A DNA stretch of 64,000 nt from Microbacterium maritypicum (lineage in GTDB: Bacteria > Actinomycetota > Actinomycetes > Actinomycetales > Microbacteriaceae). This document shows, one piece after another, positions 34,411-44,999 of the stretch. Below the pieces are notes generated by a model. The model was not told the DNA's origin. It worked only from the letters and a program-made list of their open reading frames with translations, and searched no databases. The DNA lies in assembly GCF_041529975.1 (NCBI RefSeq), contig NZ_CP168030.1:2418001-2482000 (forward strand). Direction: 5' to 3'. A program made the translations under genes and the position numbers. The number at the start of each line of letters is the position of its first letter. Positions within the stretch are counted from its first letter, which is position 1.

Positions 34411-35412
34411 TCAGGGAAGGACGACGACCTGTGCGGCGAACACGAGTCCGGCGCCGAAGCCGATCTGCAGGGCGAGACCGCCCGAGAGCTCGGGGTGCTC
34501 GGCCATCAGACGGTGGCTCGCCAGGGGGATCGACGCCGCCGAGGTGTTGCCCGTGGTCTCGATGTCGCGGGCGATCACCGTGGTCTCCGGCAGCTTCAGC
34601 TGCTTCGCGAACTCATCGATGATGCGCATGTTCGCCTGGTGCGGGATGAATGCGGCGATGTCGGCGGGCTCGACGCCGGCCCGGTCGAGCGCCTCGCGCG
34701 CGACCTTGGCCATCTCCCACACGGCCCAGCGGAAGACCGTCTGGCCCTCCTGGCGCAGGGTCGGCCACGGCACCACGCCGTCGCGGAAGTCGGTCAGCGT
34801 GCCGTTCATGCCCACGGCGTCGGCCTTCGAGCCGTCGGAGCCCCAGACAGCGGGGGCGATGCCCGGCGTGTCGCTCGGGCCGATCAGTGCGGCACCCGCC
34901 CCGTCGCCGAGGAGGAACGAGATGCTGCGGTCGGTCGGGTCGACGACATCGGACAGCTTCTCGGTGCCGATGACCAGTGCGTAGCGGGCTGCTCCGGCCT
35001 TGATCAGGGCGTCGGCCTGGGCGATCGCGTAGGCGTATCCGGCGCAGGCCGCGTTGATGTCGTAGGCGGCGGCCGGATTCGCACCGACGCGGTCGGCGAC
35101 GATGGCCGAGACCGAGGGGGTCTGCTTCGGGTTGCTGATGGTCGCGACGATCACCAGGTCGACCTGATCGGCCGGCACGCCCGACTTCTCGATGGCCTCG
35201 GCTGCGGCCGTGGTGGCGAGGTCGATGGCGTCGGTGCCCTTGTCGGCACGGGCACGAGTGATGATGCCGGTGCGCTGGCGGATCCACTCGTCGCTGGAGT
35301 CGATCGGCCCGATCAGGTCTTCGTTCGGCACGGCGTTCTCACCGCGGGCGGCACCGTACGAGTAGATGCGGGTGTAGGCGGGGCCGGTGACCTGGGCGAG
35401 GGTGACGCTCAT
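34411..35412 (-). CDS. fabH: 3-oxoacyl-ACP synthase III FabH
   Basis: 333-residue initiating condensing enzyme that joins an acyl-CoA primer (often branched-chain in actinobacteria) to malonyl-ACP. Catalytic Cys123 (NAACAGYAYA), His258 (FIPHQANMRII) and Asn289 (TTGNTSAA) are present. The start overlaps the fabD stop (ATGA). Primer specificity cannot be read confidently. Confidence 0.97.
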   Translation of the reverse strand: MSVTLAQVTGPAYTRIYSYGAARGENAVPNEDLIGPIDSSDEWIRQRTGIITRARADKGTDAIDLATTAAAEAIEKSGVPADQVDLVIVATISNPKQTPSVSAIVADRVGANPAAAYDINAACAGYAYAIAQADALIKAGAARYALVIGTEKLSDVVDPTDRSISFLLGDGAGAALIGPSDTPGIAPAVWGSDGSKADAVGMNGTLTDFRDGVVPWPTLRQEGQTVFRWAVWEMAKVAREALDRAGVEPADIAAFIPHQANMRIIDEFAKQLKLPETTVIARDIETTGNTSAASIPLASHRLMAEHPELSGGLALQIGFGAGLVFAAQVVVLP

Positions 35413-36329
35413 GCGGCTTCTCCGTTCAGCAGCGCGACGGCTGCATCGAGGTCTTCGGGGGTCTTCACAGCAACGGTCGGCACGCCACGGAGGCCGCGCT
35501 TGGCGAGTCCGACCAGGGCGCCAGCGGGAGCGAGTTCGATCACACCGGTGACGCCGGCGTCGGAGAACGACCGCATGCACAGGTCCCAGCGCACGGGGGA
35601 GGAGACCTGGTCGACGAGGTAGCTGAGCGCCTGAGCGCCGTCAGCGACGGCAGAGCCGTCACGATTGGTCCACAGCGTGATGTCGGGGTTCGCGGGCGTG
35701 ACATCGGCGACCGCATCGCGGAGGGCCGAGACGGCCGAGGCCATGTAGCGGGTGTGGAACGCACCGGCGACCTGGAGGGGGATCACGCGCGTGCCTTTGA
35801 GGGGCTCCTCGGCGAGAGCTGCGAGGGCAGGAAGCGCGCCGGCGACCACGATCTGTCCACCGCCGTTGTAGTTCGCGGGGGCGAGGTCGAGTTCGGCGAG
35901 TCGTGCGAGGAGGGCTTCCTCATCGCCACCGAGAACCGCGCTCATGCCGGTCTGCTCCTGCGCTGCGGCATCGGCCATCGCACGACCGCGGATGCCGACG
36001 AGGCGCATGCCGGTCTCGGCGTCGATCACATCGCTGCCCACGAGCGCCGCGATCTCGCCCACCGAGTGTCCGGCGATGCCGTCGGCGCGGCGTCCCGCCT
36101 TCTGGACGAGTGCGTCACCGGCGATCAGGGACGCTGCGACGATGAGCGGCTGCGCGATGCGCGTGTCACGGATGGTATCGGCATCCGACACCGTGCCGTG
36201 TTCGCGGAGATCGACCTCTGCGGCATCCGAGTACGCGGCGAGGCGCTCGGCCACTCCGTCGAGCTCGAGCCAAGGAGCGAGGAAACCGGGGGTCTGCGAG
36301 CCCTGACCAGGGCATACGACGACAATCAC
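35409..36329 (-). CDS. fabD: Malonyl-CoA:ACP transacylase FabD
   Basis: 306-residue enzyme from GTG 36329 (VIVVVCPGQGSQ). Nucleophile Ser89 in GHSVGE, the N-terminal GQGSQ oxyanion element (9-13) and His192 (AGAFHTRYM) are conserved. The ACP-docking Arg lies in VGIRGRA. First gene of the fabD-fabH-acpP-fabF cluster; 94 bp separate it from fasR, holding a likely operator. An upstream ATG at about 36374 lies inside that operator and is rejected. Confidence 0.96.
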   Translation of the reverse strand: MIVVVCPGQGSQTPGFLAPWLELDGVAERLAAYSDAAEVDLREHGTVSDADTIRDTRIAQPLIVAASLIAGDALVQKAGRRADGIAGHSVGEIAALVGSDVIDAETGMRLVGIRGRAMADAAAQEQTGMSAVLGGDEEALLARLAELDLAPANYNGGGQIVVAGALPALAALAEEPLKGTRVIPLQVAGAFHTRYMASAVSALRDAVADVTPANPDITLWTNRDGSAVADGAQALSYLVDQVSSPVRWDLCMRSFSDAGVTGVIELAPAGALVGLAKRGLRGVPTVAVKTPEDLDAAVALLNGEAA

Positions 36330-36374
36330 CCACCCAGTCTGCCAACGATTGCGGCAGAGCGGTGGATGATCCAT

Positions 36375-36399
36375 CACAAGATTGCGAGAAACCCTTGTG
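36375..36399 (-). promoter_or_regulatory. Inverted repeat upstream of fabD, candidate FasR site
   Basis: CACAAG-N13-CTTGTG, a 6-bp perfect inverted repeat centred 58 bp before the fabD start, in the fasR-fabD gap. FasR of Streptomyces is known to bind the fabD promoter; identity of the site here is inferred. Confidence 0.42.
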
Positions 36400-36423
36400 T
36401 GTGGCGCACAGATCGGCCGGGTA

Positions 36424-37665
36424 TCAGCGCTGCTGTCGCCGAAGCGGGGCTCGTCGCCGCACCTGCTCCGCCGTGCCGATGGAGCCGAGGATCAGCGCGG
36501 TCTGCAGGATGAGCGCCTCGCGGGGACCGGTGGCATCCCACCCGATCACCTCGCTCACGCGCTTGAGTCGGTAGCGCACGGTGTTCGGGTGCACGAAGAG
36601 CTCGCGGGCCGTCGCCTCGAGGGAGCGTCCGTTGTCGAGGTAGCTCCAGAGGGTGGTGACCAGGTCGGTGGAGTGCGCCTGCAGGGGACGGAAGATGCGC
36701 TCGATCAGCGTCTGCTTCGCGAGCGGGTCTCCGGCGAGGGCTCGTTCCGGGAGCAGGTCGTCGGCTTCGACCGGACGGGGTGCGCTGCGCCAGGCCCGGG
36801 CGACCGCGAAACCGGCCAGGGCTGCCCGCGCGCTCTGGCTCGCGTCGACGAGCGCCGCGACAGCGGGCCCGAGTACGACATAACCCGGTCCGAACGACGG
36901 CTCGAGCCTGGTCGCGATCTCCTGGAACCCCAGCTCCTCTTCTTCCCCTTCAGCTCCTTCGGCGCGTGCGCGCCCGAGGACGAGGACGAGACGAGAGCCC
37001 TGAACGCCGATGAGCACGTCGACGGCGAGCTTCCTGGCCGTTCGGCGGACGAGGTCCACGTCGAACTGTGGAGGGGTGGTGCCGACCAGGACGGCGACCT
37101 CGCCGTGGCCGTGCCAGCCGAGTGCCGCGATCCGGCTTGGAAGCTCTTCGTCAGCTTCGCCGGTGAGGATCGAGTCGACGACGAGGGCTTCGAGGCGCGC
37201 ATCCCAGAGGCCGCGGGCCTCCGCAGCTCTGGCGTACACATCCGCCGCCGCGAAGGCGACGTCGCGCGAGTACAACAGGATCGCCTCGCGGAGATCGTTC
37301 CCCCGCCCGGCGACGCGTTCCTCGGTGACCTCGACGGTCACGCGGATGAGCTGCAGGGTCTGCTGGAGGCTGACGCTGCGCAGCAGCTCACGCGGTGCCG
37401 CGGCGAAGATGTCCGCCGCGATCCACGGCGTGGAGTTGGGGTCTTCGTACCACTGGATGAACGACGTGATTCCCGCCTGGGCCACCAGCCCGACCGCGGA
37501 GCGGCGGGCTGGTGGCATGTCGGCGTACCACGGGAGGGTGTCCTCCAGGCGCTTGATCGTCACCGAGGCGATGTCACCGGAGATCCGGCGCAGCCAGGTG
37601 AGCGTCGCGGCCTTGTCCATGCCGGAAGGAGAAGAACCTGTCACTGAGGGCTCAGCTTTCGCCAC
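36424..37665 (-). CDS. fasR: PucR-family regulator of fatty acid synthesis (FasR-like)
   Basis: 413-residue (from GTG 37665) PucR/CdaR-type activator. The C-terminal helix-turn-helix lies in [20 protein letters not shown] followed by TVRYRLKRV (about 345-372). It precedes fabD-fabH-acpP-fabF exactly as FasR does in Streptomyces, where it activates that operon, so the name is inferred from context and family. The start is uncertain: GTG 37665 overlaps aceE by 14 bp, GTG 37643 and ATG 37620 are alternatives, none with a clear ribosome binding site. The first 15 residues are low-complexity. Confidence 0.9.
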   Translation of the reverse strand: MAKAEPSVTGSSPSGMDKAATLTWLRRISGDIASVTIKRLEDTLPWYADMPPARRSAVGLVAQAGITSFIQWYEDPNSTPWIAADIFAAAPRELLRSVSLQQTLQLIRVTVEVTEERVAGRGNDLREAILLYSRDVAFAAADVYARAAEARGLWDARLEALVVDSILTGEADEELPSRIAALGWHGHGEVAVLVGTTPPQFDVDLVRRTARKLAVDVLIGVQGSRLVLVLGRARAEGAEGEEEELGFQEIATRLEPSFGPGYVVLGPAVAALVDASQSARAALAGFAVARAWRSAPRPVEADDLLPERALAGDPLAKQTLIERIFRPLQAHSTDLVTTLWSYLDNGRSLEATARELFVHPNTVRYRLKRVSEVIGWDATGPREALILQTALILGSIGTAEQVRRRAPLRRQQR

Positions 37666-40378
37666 CCGCGTTGCCGCTGGTGCCGGCGTTCACGTCGTGC
37701 AGACGGTACTTCTCGATCGCCTGCGCCGCGAGCGAGCGGTCGACCTTGCCGTCTTCGGCGAGCGACTGCAGCGTGCGGACGACGATCGACGGGCCGTCGA
37801 TCTTGAAGAAGCGACGAGCAGCTGCACGGGTGTCCGAGAAGCCGAAGCCGTCGGCGCCGAGCGTGGCGAAGCGGTTCGGGACCCACGGGCGGATCTGGTC
37901 CTGCACGGCGTGCATGAAGTCGCTGACCGCGACGACCGGACCTTCGGCGCCCTGGAGCTTCTGGGTGAGGTACGCGGTGCGCGGCTCCGCCTCGGGGTGC
38001 AGGAAGTTGTGCTCGTCAGCGGCGAGGCCGTCGCGGCGCAGCTCGGTCCAGGAGGTGACCGACCAGACGTCGGCGATCACGCCCCAGTCGTTCTTCAGCA
38101 GCTCCTGGGCCTCGAGAGCCCAGGGGAGTCCGACACCCGACGCGAACAGCTGCGCGCGGGGGCCGTCGCCCTCGCCGACCGAGATGCGGTGGATGCCGCG
38201 GACGATACCGTCCACGTCCACGTTCTCCGGCTCGGCGGGCATCACGATCGGCTCGTTGTAGAGCGTGATGTAGTACATCACGTTGGGGTCCTCGTGGTTG
38301 CCGCCGTACATGCGATCGAGACCGGAGCGCACGATATGCGCGATCTCGTAGCCGTAGGCCGGGTCGTACGAGATCGTCGCCGGGTTGGTGGCGGCGAGCA
38401 GATGCGAGTGGCCATCGGCGTGCTGGAGGCCTTCACCGGTGAGGGTGGTGCGACCGGCGGTGGCGCCCATGATGAAGCCGCGGGCCATCTGGTCTCCGGC
38501 AGCCCACTGAGCGTCGCCCGTGCGCTGGAAGCCGAACATCGAGTAGAAGATGTAGACCGGGATGAGCGGCTCACCGTGCGTGGCGTAGGAGGTTCCGGCG
38601 GCGGTGAAGGCTGCGAGTGCGCCGGCCTCGTTGATGCCGACGTGCACGATCTGGCCCTGCGGGCTCTCCTTGTAGGCGAGGAGCAGCTCGCGATCGACCG
38701 ACGTGTAGTGCTGGCCGTTCGGGTTGTAGATCTTCGCCGAGGGGAAGTACGCGTCCATACCGAACGTGCGCGCCTCGTCGGGGATGATCGGCACGATGCG
38801 GTGGCCGAAGTCCTTCGAACGCAGCAGGTCCTTGAGCAGACGGACGAATGCCATGGTGGTGGCGATCTCCTGCGTGCCGGAACCCTTCTTGGGAAGCGCA
38901 TATGCGGTGTCGTCCGGCAGCGACAGGCCGACGTGCGTCGAGCGGCGCTCCGGTAGGTAGCCGCCGAGTGCCTGACGGCGCTCGAGCATGTACTGGATCG
39001 TCTCGTCCTGGGGGCCCGGGTTGTAGTACGGGGGCAGGTACGGGTTCTCCTCGAGCTGCGCGTCCGTGATCGGGATGTGCATCGCGTCGCGGAACGTCTT
39101 CAGGTTGTCCAGCGTCATCTTCTTCATCTGGTGGGTCGCGTTGCGGCCCTCGAAGTGCGGACCGAGGCCGTAGCCCTTGACGGTCTTCGCGAGGATGACG
39201 GTGGGCTTGCCCTTGTGCTCGGTCGCTGCCTTGAACGCGGCGTAGACCTTGCGGTAGTCGTGGCCACCGCGCTTGAGGTTCCAGATGTCGTCGTCGGAGT
39301 AGTCCTTGACGAGGGCGGCGGCGCGCTCGTCGCGGCCGAAGAAGTGCTCGCGGATGTACGCGCCGGACTCGGCCTTGTACGTCTGGTAGTCCCCGTCGGG
39401 GGTGACGTTCATCAGGTTGAGCAGAGCGCCCTCGGTGTCGCGGGCGAGCAGGTCGTCCCACTCACGGCCCCAGACGACCTTGATGACGTTCCAGCCGGCG
39501 CCGCGGAAGAACGACTCCAGCTCCTGGACGATCTTGCCGTTGCCGCGCACAGGGCCGTCGAGGCGCTGCAGGTTGCAGTTGACGATGAAGGTCAGGTTGT
39601 CGAGGCCCTCGTTGGCGGCGACCTGCAGCTGGCCGCGGCTCTCGACCTCGTCCATCTCGCCGTCGCCGAGGAACGCCCAGACGTGCGACTGGGACGTGTC
39701 CTTGATGCCACGGTTCTCGAGGTACTTGTTCGACATCGCCTGGTAGATCGCGTTGATCGGGCCGAGGCCCATCGACACGGTCGGGAACTGCCAGTACTCC
39801 GGCATCAGGCGCGGGTGCGGGTACGACGGGATGCCGTGCGGTGCGTGCGACTTCTCCTGGCGGAAGCCGTCGAGCTGGTCCTCGCTCAGGCGTCCTTCGA
39901 GGAAGGAGCGGGCGTAGGTGCCGGGGGAGGCGTGGCCCTGGATGAAGATCTGGTCGGCGCCGCCCGGGTTGTCGGCACCCTTGAAGAAGTGGTTGAAGCC
40001 GACTTCGTAGAGAGCCGCCGACGAGGCGTAGGTCGAGATGTGACCGCCGACGCCGATACCGGGGCGCTGCGCGCGGTGCACCGTGATCGCGGCGTTCCAC
40101 CGGATCCAGGCGCGGTAGCGGCGCTCGATCTCCTCGTCACCGGGGAACTCGGGTTCGTTCTCGGACGCGATGGTGTTGATGTAGTCCGTCGTCGGGACCA
40201 TCGGCACGCCCAGGTGCAGCTCCTTCGAGCGCTTGAGGAGGCTGAGCATGATCTCGCGGCCTCGGCCGTGGCCCTTGGCATCGACCAGCTCGTCGAGGGA
40301 CTGCTGCCACTCGCCGGTCTCCTCCGGATCGCTGTCGAGGGGGCCCTGGGAATAAGGATCCTGGTCGTGCACGGTCAC
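37652..40378 (-). CDS. aceE: Pyruvate dehydrogenase E1 component AceE, homodimeric type
   Basis: 908-residue thiamine diphosphate enzyme that decarboxylates pyruvate and acetylates E2 lipoyl groups. The ThDP motif GDGEMDE...NCN is present (about 229-257), as are the N-terminal [20 protein letters not shown] and the C-terminal FPNRFA-like region ([14 protein letters not shown]). GTG start at 40378. It is followed by fasR and the fab cluster in the same direction, so acetyl-CoA supply and its use in fatty acid synthesis are genetically linked. E2 and E3 genes are not in the window. Confidence 0.98.
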   Translation of the reverse strand: MTVHDQDPYSQGPLDSDPEETGEWQQSLDELVDAKGHGRGREIMLSLLKRSKELHLGVPMVPTTDYINTIASENEPEFPGDEEIERRYRAWIRWNAAITVHRAQRPGIGVGGHISTYASSAALYEVGFNHFFKGADNPGGADQIFIQGHASPGTYARSFLEGRLSEDQLDGFRQEKSHAPHGIPSYPHPRLMPEYWQFPTVSMGLGPINAIYQAMSNKYLENRGIKDTSQSHVWAFLGDGEMDEVESRGQLQVAANEGLDNLTFIVNCNLQRLDGPVRGNGKIVQELESFFRGAGWNVIKVVWGREWDDLLARDTEGALLNLMNVTPDGDYQTYKAESGAYIREHFFGRDERAAALVKDYSDDDIWNLKRGGHDYRKVYAAFKAATEHKGKPTVILAKTVKGYGLGPHFEGRNATHQMKKMTLDNLKTFRDAMHIPITDAQLEENPYLPPYYNPGPQDETIQYMLERRQALGGYLPERRSTHVGLSLPDDTAYALPKKGSGTQEIATTMAFVRLLKDLLRSKDFGHRIVPIIPDEARTFGMDAYFPSAKIYNPNGQHYTSVDRELLLAYKESPQGQIVHVGINEAGALAAFTAAGTSYATHGEPLIPVYIFYSMFGFQRTGDAQWAAGDQMARGFIMGATAGRTTLTGEGLQHADGHSHLLAATNPATISYDPAYGYEIAHIVRSGLDRMYGGNHEDPNVMYYITLYNEPIVMPAEPENVDVDGIVRGIHRISVGEGDGPRAQLFASGVGLPWALEAQELLKNDWGVIADVWSVTSWTELRRDGLAADEHNFLHPEAEPRTAYLTQKLQGAEGPVVAVSDFMHAVQDQIRPWVPNRFATLGADGFGFSDTRAAARRFFKIDGPSIVVRTLQSLAEDGKVDRSLAAQAIEKYRLHDVNAGTSGNAGGES

Positions 40379-40532
40379 GGGGCGAACCTTTCGTCAAGCT
40401 GGCAGGTCATGCCAAGGAAACGGGAAGCGACACGGGCAGCCTTGTCAGCTGTGCACAACGCGCGCCGCAATCAGCCTATCCCTCTTCTACGACACGGGTG
40501 CGCATCGGGTGGCCGATACACTGGGTGCACCA

Positions 40533-40605
40533 GGGCCTTTAGCTCAGCTGGTAGAGCGCCACGTTTACACCGTGGATGTCGTCGGTTCGATCCCGGCAGG
40601 GCCCA
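40533..40605 (+). tRNA. tRNA-Val (UAC)
   Basis: 73 nt cloverleaf: acceptor GGGCCTT/AGGGCCC (one G:U), D arm GCTC/GAGC, anticodon stem CCACG/CGTGG with loop TTTACAC (anticodon TAC), T arm GTCGG-TTCGATC-CCGGC. Discriminator A; the next bases are CAC, so CCA is added post-transcriptionally. TACACT at 40517-40522 is a likely -10. Confidence 0.97.
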
Positions 40606-40655
40606 CACCACCTCGAACCCTGGCGGTCGCCGCGTCGCAGTCCTATGCTCCCCGC

Positions 40656-41213
40656 ATGGGACTCCTGACCTTCAGCATCAACATCACCCTCGACGGCTGC
40701 GTCGACCATCGGGAGGGCATCGCCGATGGCGAGACCCATCCCCTCTTCACTCAGCTCATGGACGAAGCCGGCGCGATGCTCTGGGGTCGCACGACCTACG
40801 AGATGATGGAGAGCGCGTGGCCGGCGGTCGCCCGCGGAGAAGTGGAGGCAGATTCCACGATGCGGGAATGGGCGGTCAAGCTCGACGCCAAGCCGAAGTA
40901 TGTGGTGTCGTCCACTCGCGAGGACTTCCCCTGGGCGAACAGCCATCGCATCGCCGGAGATCTGCGCGCGGGTGTGCAGAAGCTCAAGGACGAGACACCG
41001 GCGGGGGTGCTGCTCGGCAGCATCTCTCTGGCTGCCGAACTCGACCGGCTCGGCCTCGTCGACGAGTACCGGTTCCTCGTCCAGCCCCGGATCGTCGGTC
41101 ACGGACCGACCCTCTACGAGAGGGGACTGCCGAGCACGCGACGGCTCGCGCTGATCTCGGCGACGCCGCTCCGGAACGGAGCTATCTGGACGCACTACCG
41201 ACGCGCCGATTGA
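40656..41213 (+). CDS. Dihydrofolate reductase-like / RibD C-terminal family protein
   Basis: 185-residue reductase-fold protein with the family pattern SINITLDGCVD near the start (7-17), MLWGRTTYEMME (about 41-52) and YVVSSTREDF, and a C-terminal VQPRIVGHGPTLYERG. Such proteins bind NADPH, but the substrate is unknown; it is not a confirmed DHFR. Start ATG 40656. Stand-alone gene after tRNA-Val. Confidence 0.89.
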   Translation: MGLLTFSINITLDGCVDHREGIADGETHPLFTQLMDEAGAMLWGRTTYEMMESAWPAVARGEVEADSTMREWAVKLDAKPKYVVSSTREDFPWANSHRIAGDLRAGVQKLKDETPAGVLLGSISLAAELDRLGLVDEYRFLVQPRIVGHGPTLYERGLPSTRRLALISATPLRNGAIWTHYRRAD

Positions 41214-41355
41214 CCTGCGACAGACGGGGTGGAATCGAGCACCGGACCTACCCGTCGCGAGCCATCGGCGCAAGGCCCGCAGCTCCTCGAGCCTCGAGCG
41301 CGTACCCTCGGACCCACGGCAAGACTCGATGATCAGGGACGGGGAGTTCTCACAC

Positions 41356-42243
41356 ATGGCGCGACGCATCGTCATCAGCGGGGCATCGGGACTGATCGGG
41401 TCCGCCCTCGCATCATCGCTCCGCGCCGACGGCGTCGAGGTGACCGCACTCATTCGCCGGGCTCCGCGGTCCGACGCCGAGGCGCAATGGGCACCGGGGG
41501 AGCGTGCCCTCGATCCGGACGTGCTCGCCGGGGCCGAAGCCATCGTCGCACTGGGCGGTGCGAGTGTCGGACGGCTGCCGTGGACAAAGGGGTACCGTCG
41601 TGAGCTGGTCGACTCTCGTCTGCAGGCGACGCGGACGATCACGACCGCTCTGCGTTCTCTGCGCTCCGAAGCCCCGGCCCTCGTGTCGGCGTCCGCTGTC
41701 GGCTACTACGGGTCCGTTCCCGGCGAGGTGCTCACGGAGGATTCCACTGCTGGTCAGACGTTCCTGGCCGACCTCACCGTGCGCTGGGAGGCCGAGGCGC
41801 GCCAGGCCGAGGACCACACCAGGGTCGCGCTGCTGCGCACGGCGCCCGTCATCCACCGGCGCGGAGTGCTCAAGCCCCTCATCCAGCTGACCAGGTTCGG
41901 CGTCTCCGGCCCGCTCGGACGCGGCACGCAGATCTGGCCGTGGATCTCACTCGACGACGAGGTGGCGGCGATCCGGCACGTGCTGGACCAGAAGATCGCC
42001 GGTCCCGTCAATCTGACGGGGCCCACTCCTGCCTCCGCGAACGACATCGGCCGTGCCCTCGCGGCCCGGATGCACCGTCCGTTCTGGCTGCCGGTGCCGA
42101 CCTGGGTACTCCGGTTCGCACTCGGCGATGCGGCGGAGTCTCTGCTGCTCCCGGACGCGGACGTGCGCCCTCAGGTGCTCGAGCGCACGGGGTTCCGGTT
42201 CACGCACGCCACCGCGGCCGCCGCCGTCGCCGCAGCGCTCTGA
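41356..42243 (+). CDS. TIGR01777 family NAD(P)-binding protein (SDR39U1/epimerase-like)
   Basis: 295-residue extended SDR protein. Cofactor motif [16 protein letters not shown] (7-22), [12 protein letters not shown] (Tyr/Ser region) and a C-terminal DUF1731 domain ([20 protein letters not shown], followed by [17 protein letters not shown]) identify the family, related to human SDR39U1. The preferred start is ATG 41356, which has GGGGAG 9 nt upstream; ATG 41329 lacks one. Catalytic role unknown; often linked to cell division or envelope functions in other bacteria, not clear here. Confidence 0.9.
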   Translation: MARRIVISGASGLIGSALASSLRADGVEVTALIRRAPRSDAEAQWAPGERALDPDVLAGAEAIVALGGASVGRLPWTKGYRRELVDSRLQATRTITTALRSLRSEAPALVSASAVGYYGSVPGEVLTEDSTAGQTFLADLTVRWEAEARQAEDHTRVALLRTAPVIHRRGVLKPLIQLTRFGVSGPLGRGTQIWPWISLDDEVAAIRHVLDQKIAGPVNLTGPTPASANDIGRALAARMHRPFWLPVPTWVLRFALGDAAESLLLPDADVRPQVLERTGFRFTHATAAAAVAAAL

Positions 42244-42298
42244 GATCTCCCGGCGCCACCCCTCCCGGATCGGCGCCCGGCACTGTAAGACTGAGCGC

Positions 42299-43252
42299 AT
42301 GGAGATCATCGAGAACTCGAAGCTCACGGTCGTCGGTGCGGGAAGCGTGGGATCGAGTGTCGCCTACGCGGCGCTGATCCGCGGGTCGGCCCGACACGTC
42401 GCGCTCTACGACATCGCGACCGAGAAGGTGGAGGCCGAGGTGCTCGACCTCGCCCACGGAACGCAGTTCACCGGTTCGAGCGACATAGTCGGCGGCAGCG
42501 ACATCTCGGTGGCCGCGGGGTCGCATGTCGTGGTCATCACCGCCGGAGCGAAGCAGAAGCCGGGACAGACCCGCATCGAGCTCGCCGAGGTCAACGCCGG
42601 CATCATCCGTCGCATGATGCCGGATCTGCTCGAGGTCGCCCCGAACGCGGTCTACGTGATCGTCACCAATCCGTGCGATGTGCTCACGGTGATCGCGCAG
42701 GAGGAGACGGGGCTTCCGCCGGAGCGGATCTTCGCCTCCGGAACAGTGCTCGACACCTCCCGGCTGCGCTGGAAGCTGGGGGAGCGCGCCGGCGTCTCCA
42801 CCGCCAGTGTGCACGCGTACATCGTCGGCGAGCACGGAGACACGGAGTTCCCGCTGTGGTCGCGGGCGACGATCGGCACGGTCCCGATCCTGGAGTGGGA
42901 GACGCCGGGGCACCCGCGATTCACCCTCGACGAGTTGCAGGACATCGCGGTCGACGTGCGCGACGCCGCGTACAAGGTCATCCTGGGCAAGGGCGCGACC
43001 AACTACGCGATCGGTCTGTCCAGCGCGCGCATCGTCGAGGCGATCCTGCGCGACGAGCACGCCGTGATGCCCGTGAGCACAGTGCTGCGCGACTTCCACG
43101 GTCTCGACGGGGTCGCGCTGTCCGTGCCGTCGATCGTGAGTGCGAAGGGTGCCGTGCCCATCCGTAACACCTCGTTCTCGGACCACGAGCTCGGGCTGCT
43201 CCATCAGTCCGCGGATGCGCTGCAGGCGGCCGCGGCCGATCTGCGCCGCTGA
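42299..43252 (+). CDS. ldh: L-lactate dehydrogenase
   Basis: 317-residue NAD-dependent enzyme interconverting pyruvate and L-lactate. Rossmann motif [12 protein letters not shown] (12-23), the substrate Arg in [18 protein letters not shown], and the catalytic GEHGDTE His (about 179) are in place. ATG 42299 has no ribosome binding site; TAAGAC about 7 nt upstream suggests a leaderless transcript. Convergent with the SDR gene, 34 bp apart. Confidence 0.94.
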   Translation: MEIIENSKLTVVGAGSVGSSVAYAALIRGSARHVALYDIATEKVEAEVLDLAHGTQFTGSSDIVGGSDISVAAGSHVVVITAGAKQKPGQTRIELAEVNAGIIRRMMPDLLEVAPNAVYVIVTNPCDVLTVIAQEETGLPPERIFASGTVLDTSRLRWKLGERAGVSTASVHAYIVGEHGDTEFPLWSRATIGTVPILEWETPGHPRFTLDELQDIAVDVRDAAYKVILGKGATNYAIGLSSARIVEAILRDEHAVMPVSTVLRDFHGLDGVALSVPSIVSAKGAVPIRNTSFSDHELGLLHQSADALQAAAADLRR

Positions 43253-43286
43253 GGGGACGCCGGCGCGAACCGGCAGCCCTTCGCTC

Positions 43287-44051
43287 TCAGCGTCCGTGCG
43301 GGTCGGTCCGGTTCAGCGTCGCGACGACCTGGTCGTAGTCGCCGCGAGCCTCGCCGTAGCGGAGGAACTTCACCCGCTCGACCTGGATCTCGGTGGCGTG
43401 CGGCTGTGACTCGATCAGTGCCGTCACCTCGTCGATGAAGTCGTCGAGCGGCATCGCTGCCTCGTTGTCCTCGTGACCCGGCATGAGCTGCGTACGGACC
43501 GCCGGCGGCTCGAGCTCGAGCACAGAGACGCTCGTCCCCGCCAGCTGCAGGCGCAGCGATTCGCTGAGCATGTGGATCGCGGCCTTGCTGGCGTTGTATG
43601 TGGGCGTCACACGAAGCGGGGCGAAAGCGAGCCCCGACGACACGGTCATGATCGTGGCGTCCTGCTGCGCACGCAGGTGGTCGATGAACGCGGCGATGAG
43701 GCGGATCGGACCGAGGATGTTCGTGGCGACCGTCTCTTCCGCCGTGGTGAGGAAGCCCGAAGGCGTCGTCCAGTCCTCGGTGCGCATGACCCCGGCCATC
43801 GTGATGAGCACGTTCAACTCGGGGTGCTCGGTGATCACCGTGCGCGACGCGTCGTCGATGCTTGCCGCATCCGTCGTGTCGATCCGAACCGTGTGGATGC
43901 CGGGGTGTTCCTCGGCGATCGAGGTGAGACGGTCCTGCCGGCGCCCGCCCACGATGACAGTATTGCCGCGTTCGTGCAGGCGCAGAGCGAGGGCGAGGCC
44001 GATACCGCTGGTCGCGCCGGGGATGAAGATGGTGTTTCCGCTGATGTTCAT
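43287..44051 (-). CDS. Short-chain dehydrogenase/reductase
   Basis: 254-residue SDR with GATSGIGLALAL (12-23), ITMAGVM, SSGLAFAP and YNASK motifs. The DltE-like pattern (ARG/EDNEAAMPLDDFIDEV near the C-terminus) fits a subfamily common in actinobacteria. It diverges from an XRE regulator across a 100-bp region with an inverted repeat, so it is probably the regulator's target. Substrate unknown. Confidence 0.88.
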   Translation of the reverse strand: MNISGNTIFIPGATSGIGLALALRLHERGNTVIVGGRRQDRLTSIAEEHPGIHTVRIDTTDAASIDDASRTVITEHPELNVLITMAGVMRTEDWTTPSGFLTTAEETVATNILGPIRLIAAFIDHLRAQQDATIMTVSSGLAFAPLRVTPTYNASKAAIHMLSESLRLQLAGTSVSVLELEPPAVRTQLMPGHEDNEAAMPLDDFIDEVTALIESQPHATEIQVERVKFLRYGEARGDYDQVVATLNRTDPHGR

Positions 44052-44098
44052 GTTCCCAGCCTCGGCTCCACTCGATTGGTGCTCCAGAGAGCGGTCAT

Positions 44099-44119
44099 CC
44101 AGGGATCGGTGGTCCCTGG
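44099..44119. promoter_or_regulatory. Inverted repeat between SDR and XRE genes
   Basis: CCAGGGA-N7-TCCCTGG, a perfect 7-bp inverted repeat in the divergent promoter region, 33 bp before the XRE start and 48 bp before the SDR start. Probable operator for the XRE regulator. Confidence 0.42.
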
Positions 44120-44151
44120 AATGTGCGGCGACGCCGGTGGATACTTCAGGA

Positions 44152-44988
44152 GTGGATCGTGATGCATTGGCCGAGTTCCTGCTCCGTCGCAGGGAGTCCC
44201 TCACCCCTGCGGATGTGGGGCTCTCGGCGGGCGCCCGTCGTCGTACCGCGGGGCTGCGCCGCGAGGAGGTGGCCCAGCTGGCGACCATGTCGACGGACTA
44301 CTACACGCGCCTCGAACAGCGGCGGGGTCCGCAACCCAGCGTGCAGATCCTCGCCTCGCTCGCCCGGGCGCTGCGGCTCACCGAGGACGAACGCGACTAC
44401 CTGTTCCGCCTCTGCGGACACAGCGCTCCCGACCGTGCGCACGTGACCGACTACGTGCGCCCCGGCATCCTCCGCGTGCTCGACCGGTTGCACGACACCC
44501 CCGCCTTCGTCGTCTCGCTTCTCGACGAGGTGCTGGTGCAGAACGACGCCTCCCGCGCGCTCGTGGGCGACGCGAGTTCACTCACCGGTCTCGACCGCAG
44601 CGGCATCTACCGGTGGTTCGCTTGTCCCGACGACGAGCGGCGTCGGTATCGCGAGGCCGACCACCCGCGACAGGCTCGTGCACTCGTCGGGTCCCTTCGT
44701 GCGGCCCACGGTGTGATGGGGGCGCGTTCACGGGCGGGCGAGATCGTCGCAGAACTCGCTGCTCGGAGCCCGGAGTTCGTCGAGCTGTGGGATGCGCATG
44801 AGGTGAGCCGCAGGTTCGAGCAGCACAAGGTCATGGTGCACCCCGAGCTCGGCGAGATCGAGGTCGACTGTCAGGCGCTCTTCACCGAAGACGAGTCGCA
44901 GGCGTTGATCGTGCTCACGGCAGCGCCGGGCAGCGAAGCGGCGAGCAAGCTCGAGTTCCTGCGGGTGCTGGGGACGCAGAACGTCTGA
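44152..44988 (+). CDS. XRE-family regulator with MmyB-like ligand-binding domain
   Basis: 278-residue regulator. N-terminal Xre helix-turn-helix (about 7-75, with RRRTAGLRREEVAQLATMSTDYYTRLEQRRG) and a C-terminal MmyB-like domain (about 110-270). Such regulators usually sit divergent from an SDR or similar gene, as here. Start GTG 44152 fits a leaderless GATACT promoter 6 nt upstream; GTG 44137 is an alternative. The ligand is unknown. Confidence 0.88.
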   Translation: MDRDALAEFLLRRRESLTPADVGLSAGARRRTAGLRREEVAQLATMSTDYYTRLEQRRGPQPSVQILASLARALRLTEDERDYLFRLCGHSAPDRAHVTDYVRPGILRVLDRLHDTPAFVVSLLDEVLVQNDASRALVGDASSLTGLDRSGIYRWFACPDDERRRYREADHPRQARALVGSLRAAHGVMGARSRAGEIVAELAARSPEFVELWDAHEVSRRFEQHKVMVHPELGEIEVDCQALFTEDESQALIVLTAAPGSEAASKLEFLRVLGTQNV

Positions 44989-44999
44989 CCGAACGCGGG

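Noticed and set aside
40533..40610. tRNA pseudogene because CCA is not encoded
   Set aside because: The cloverleaf is complete and most actinobacterial tRNA genes do not encode CCA in every case. The post-transcriptional addition of CCA is normal.
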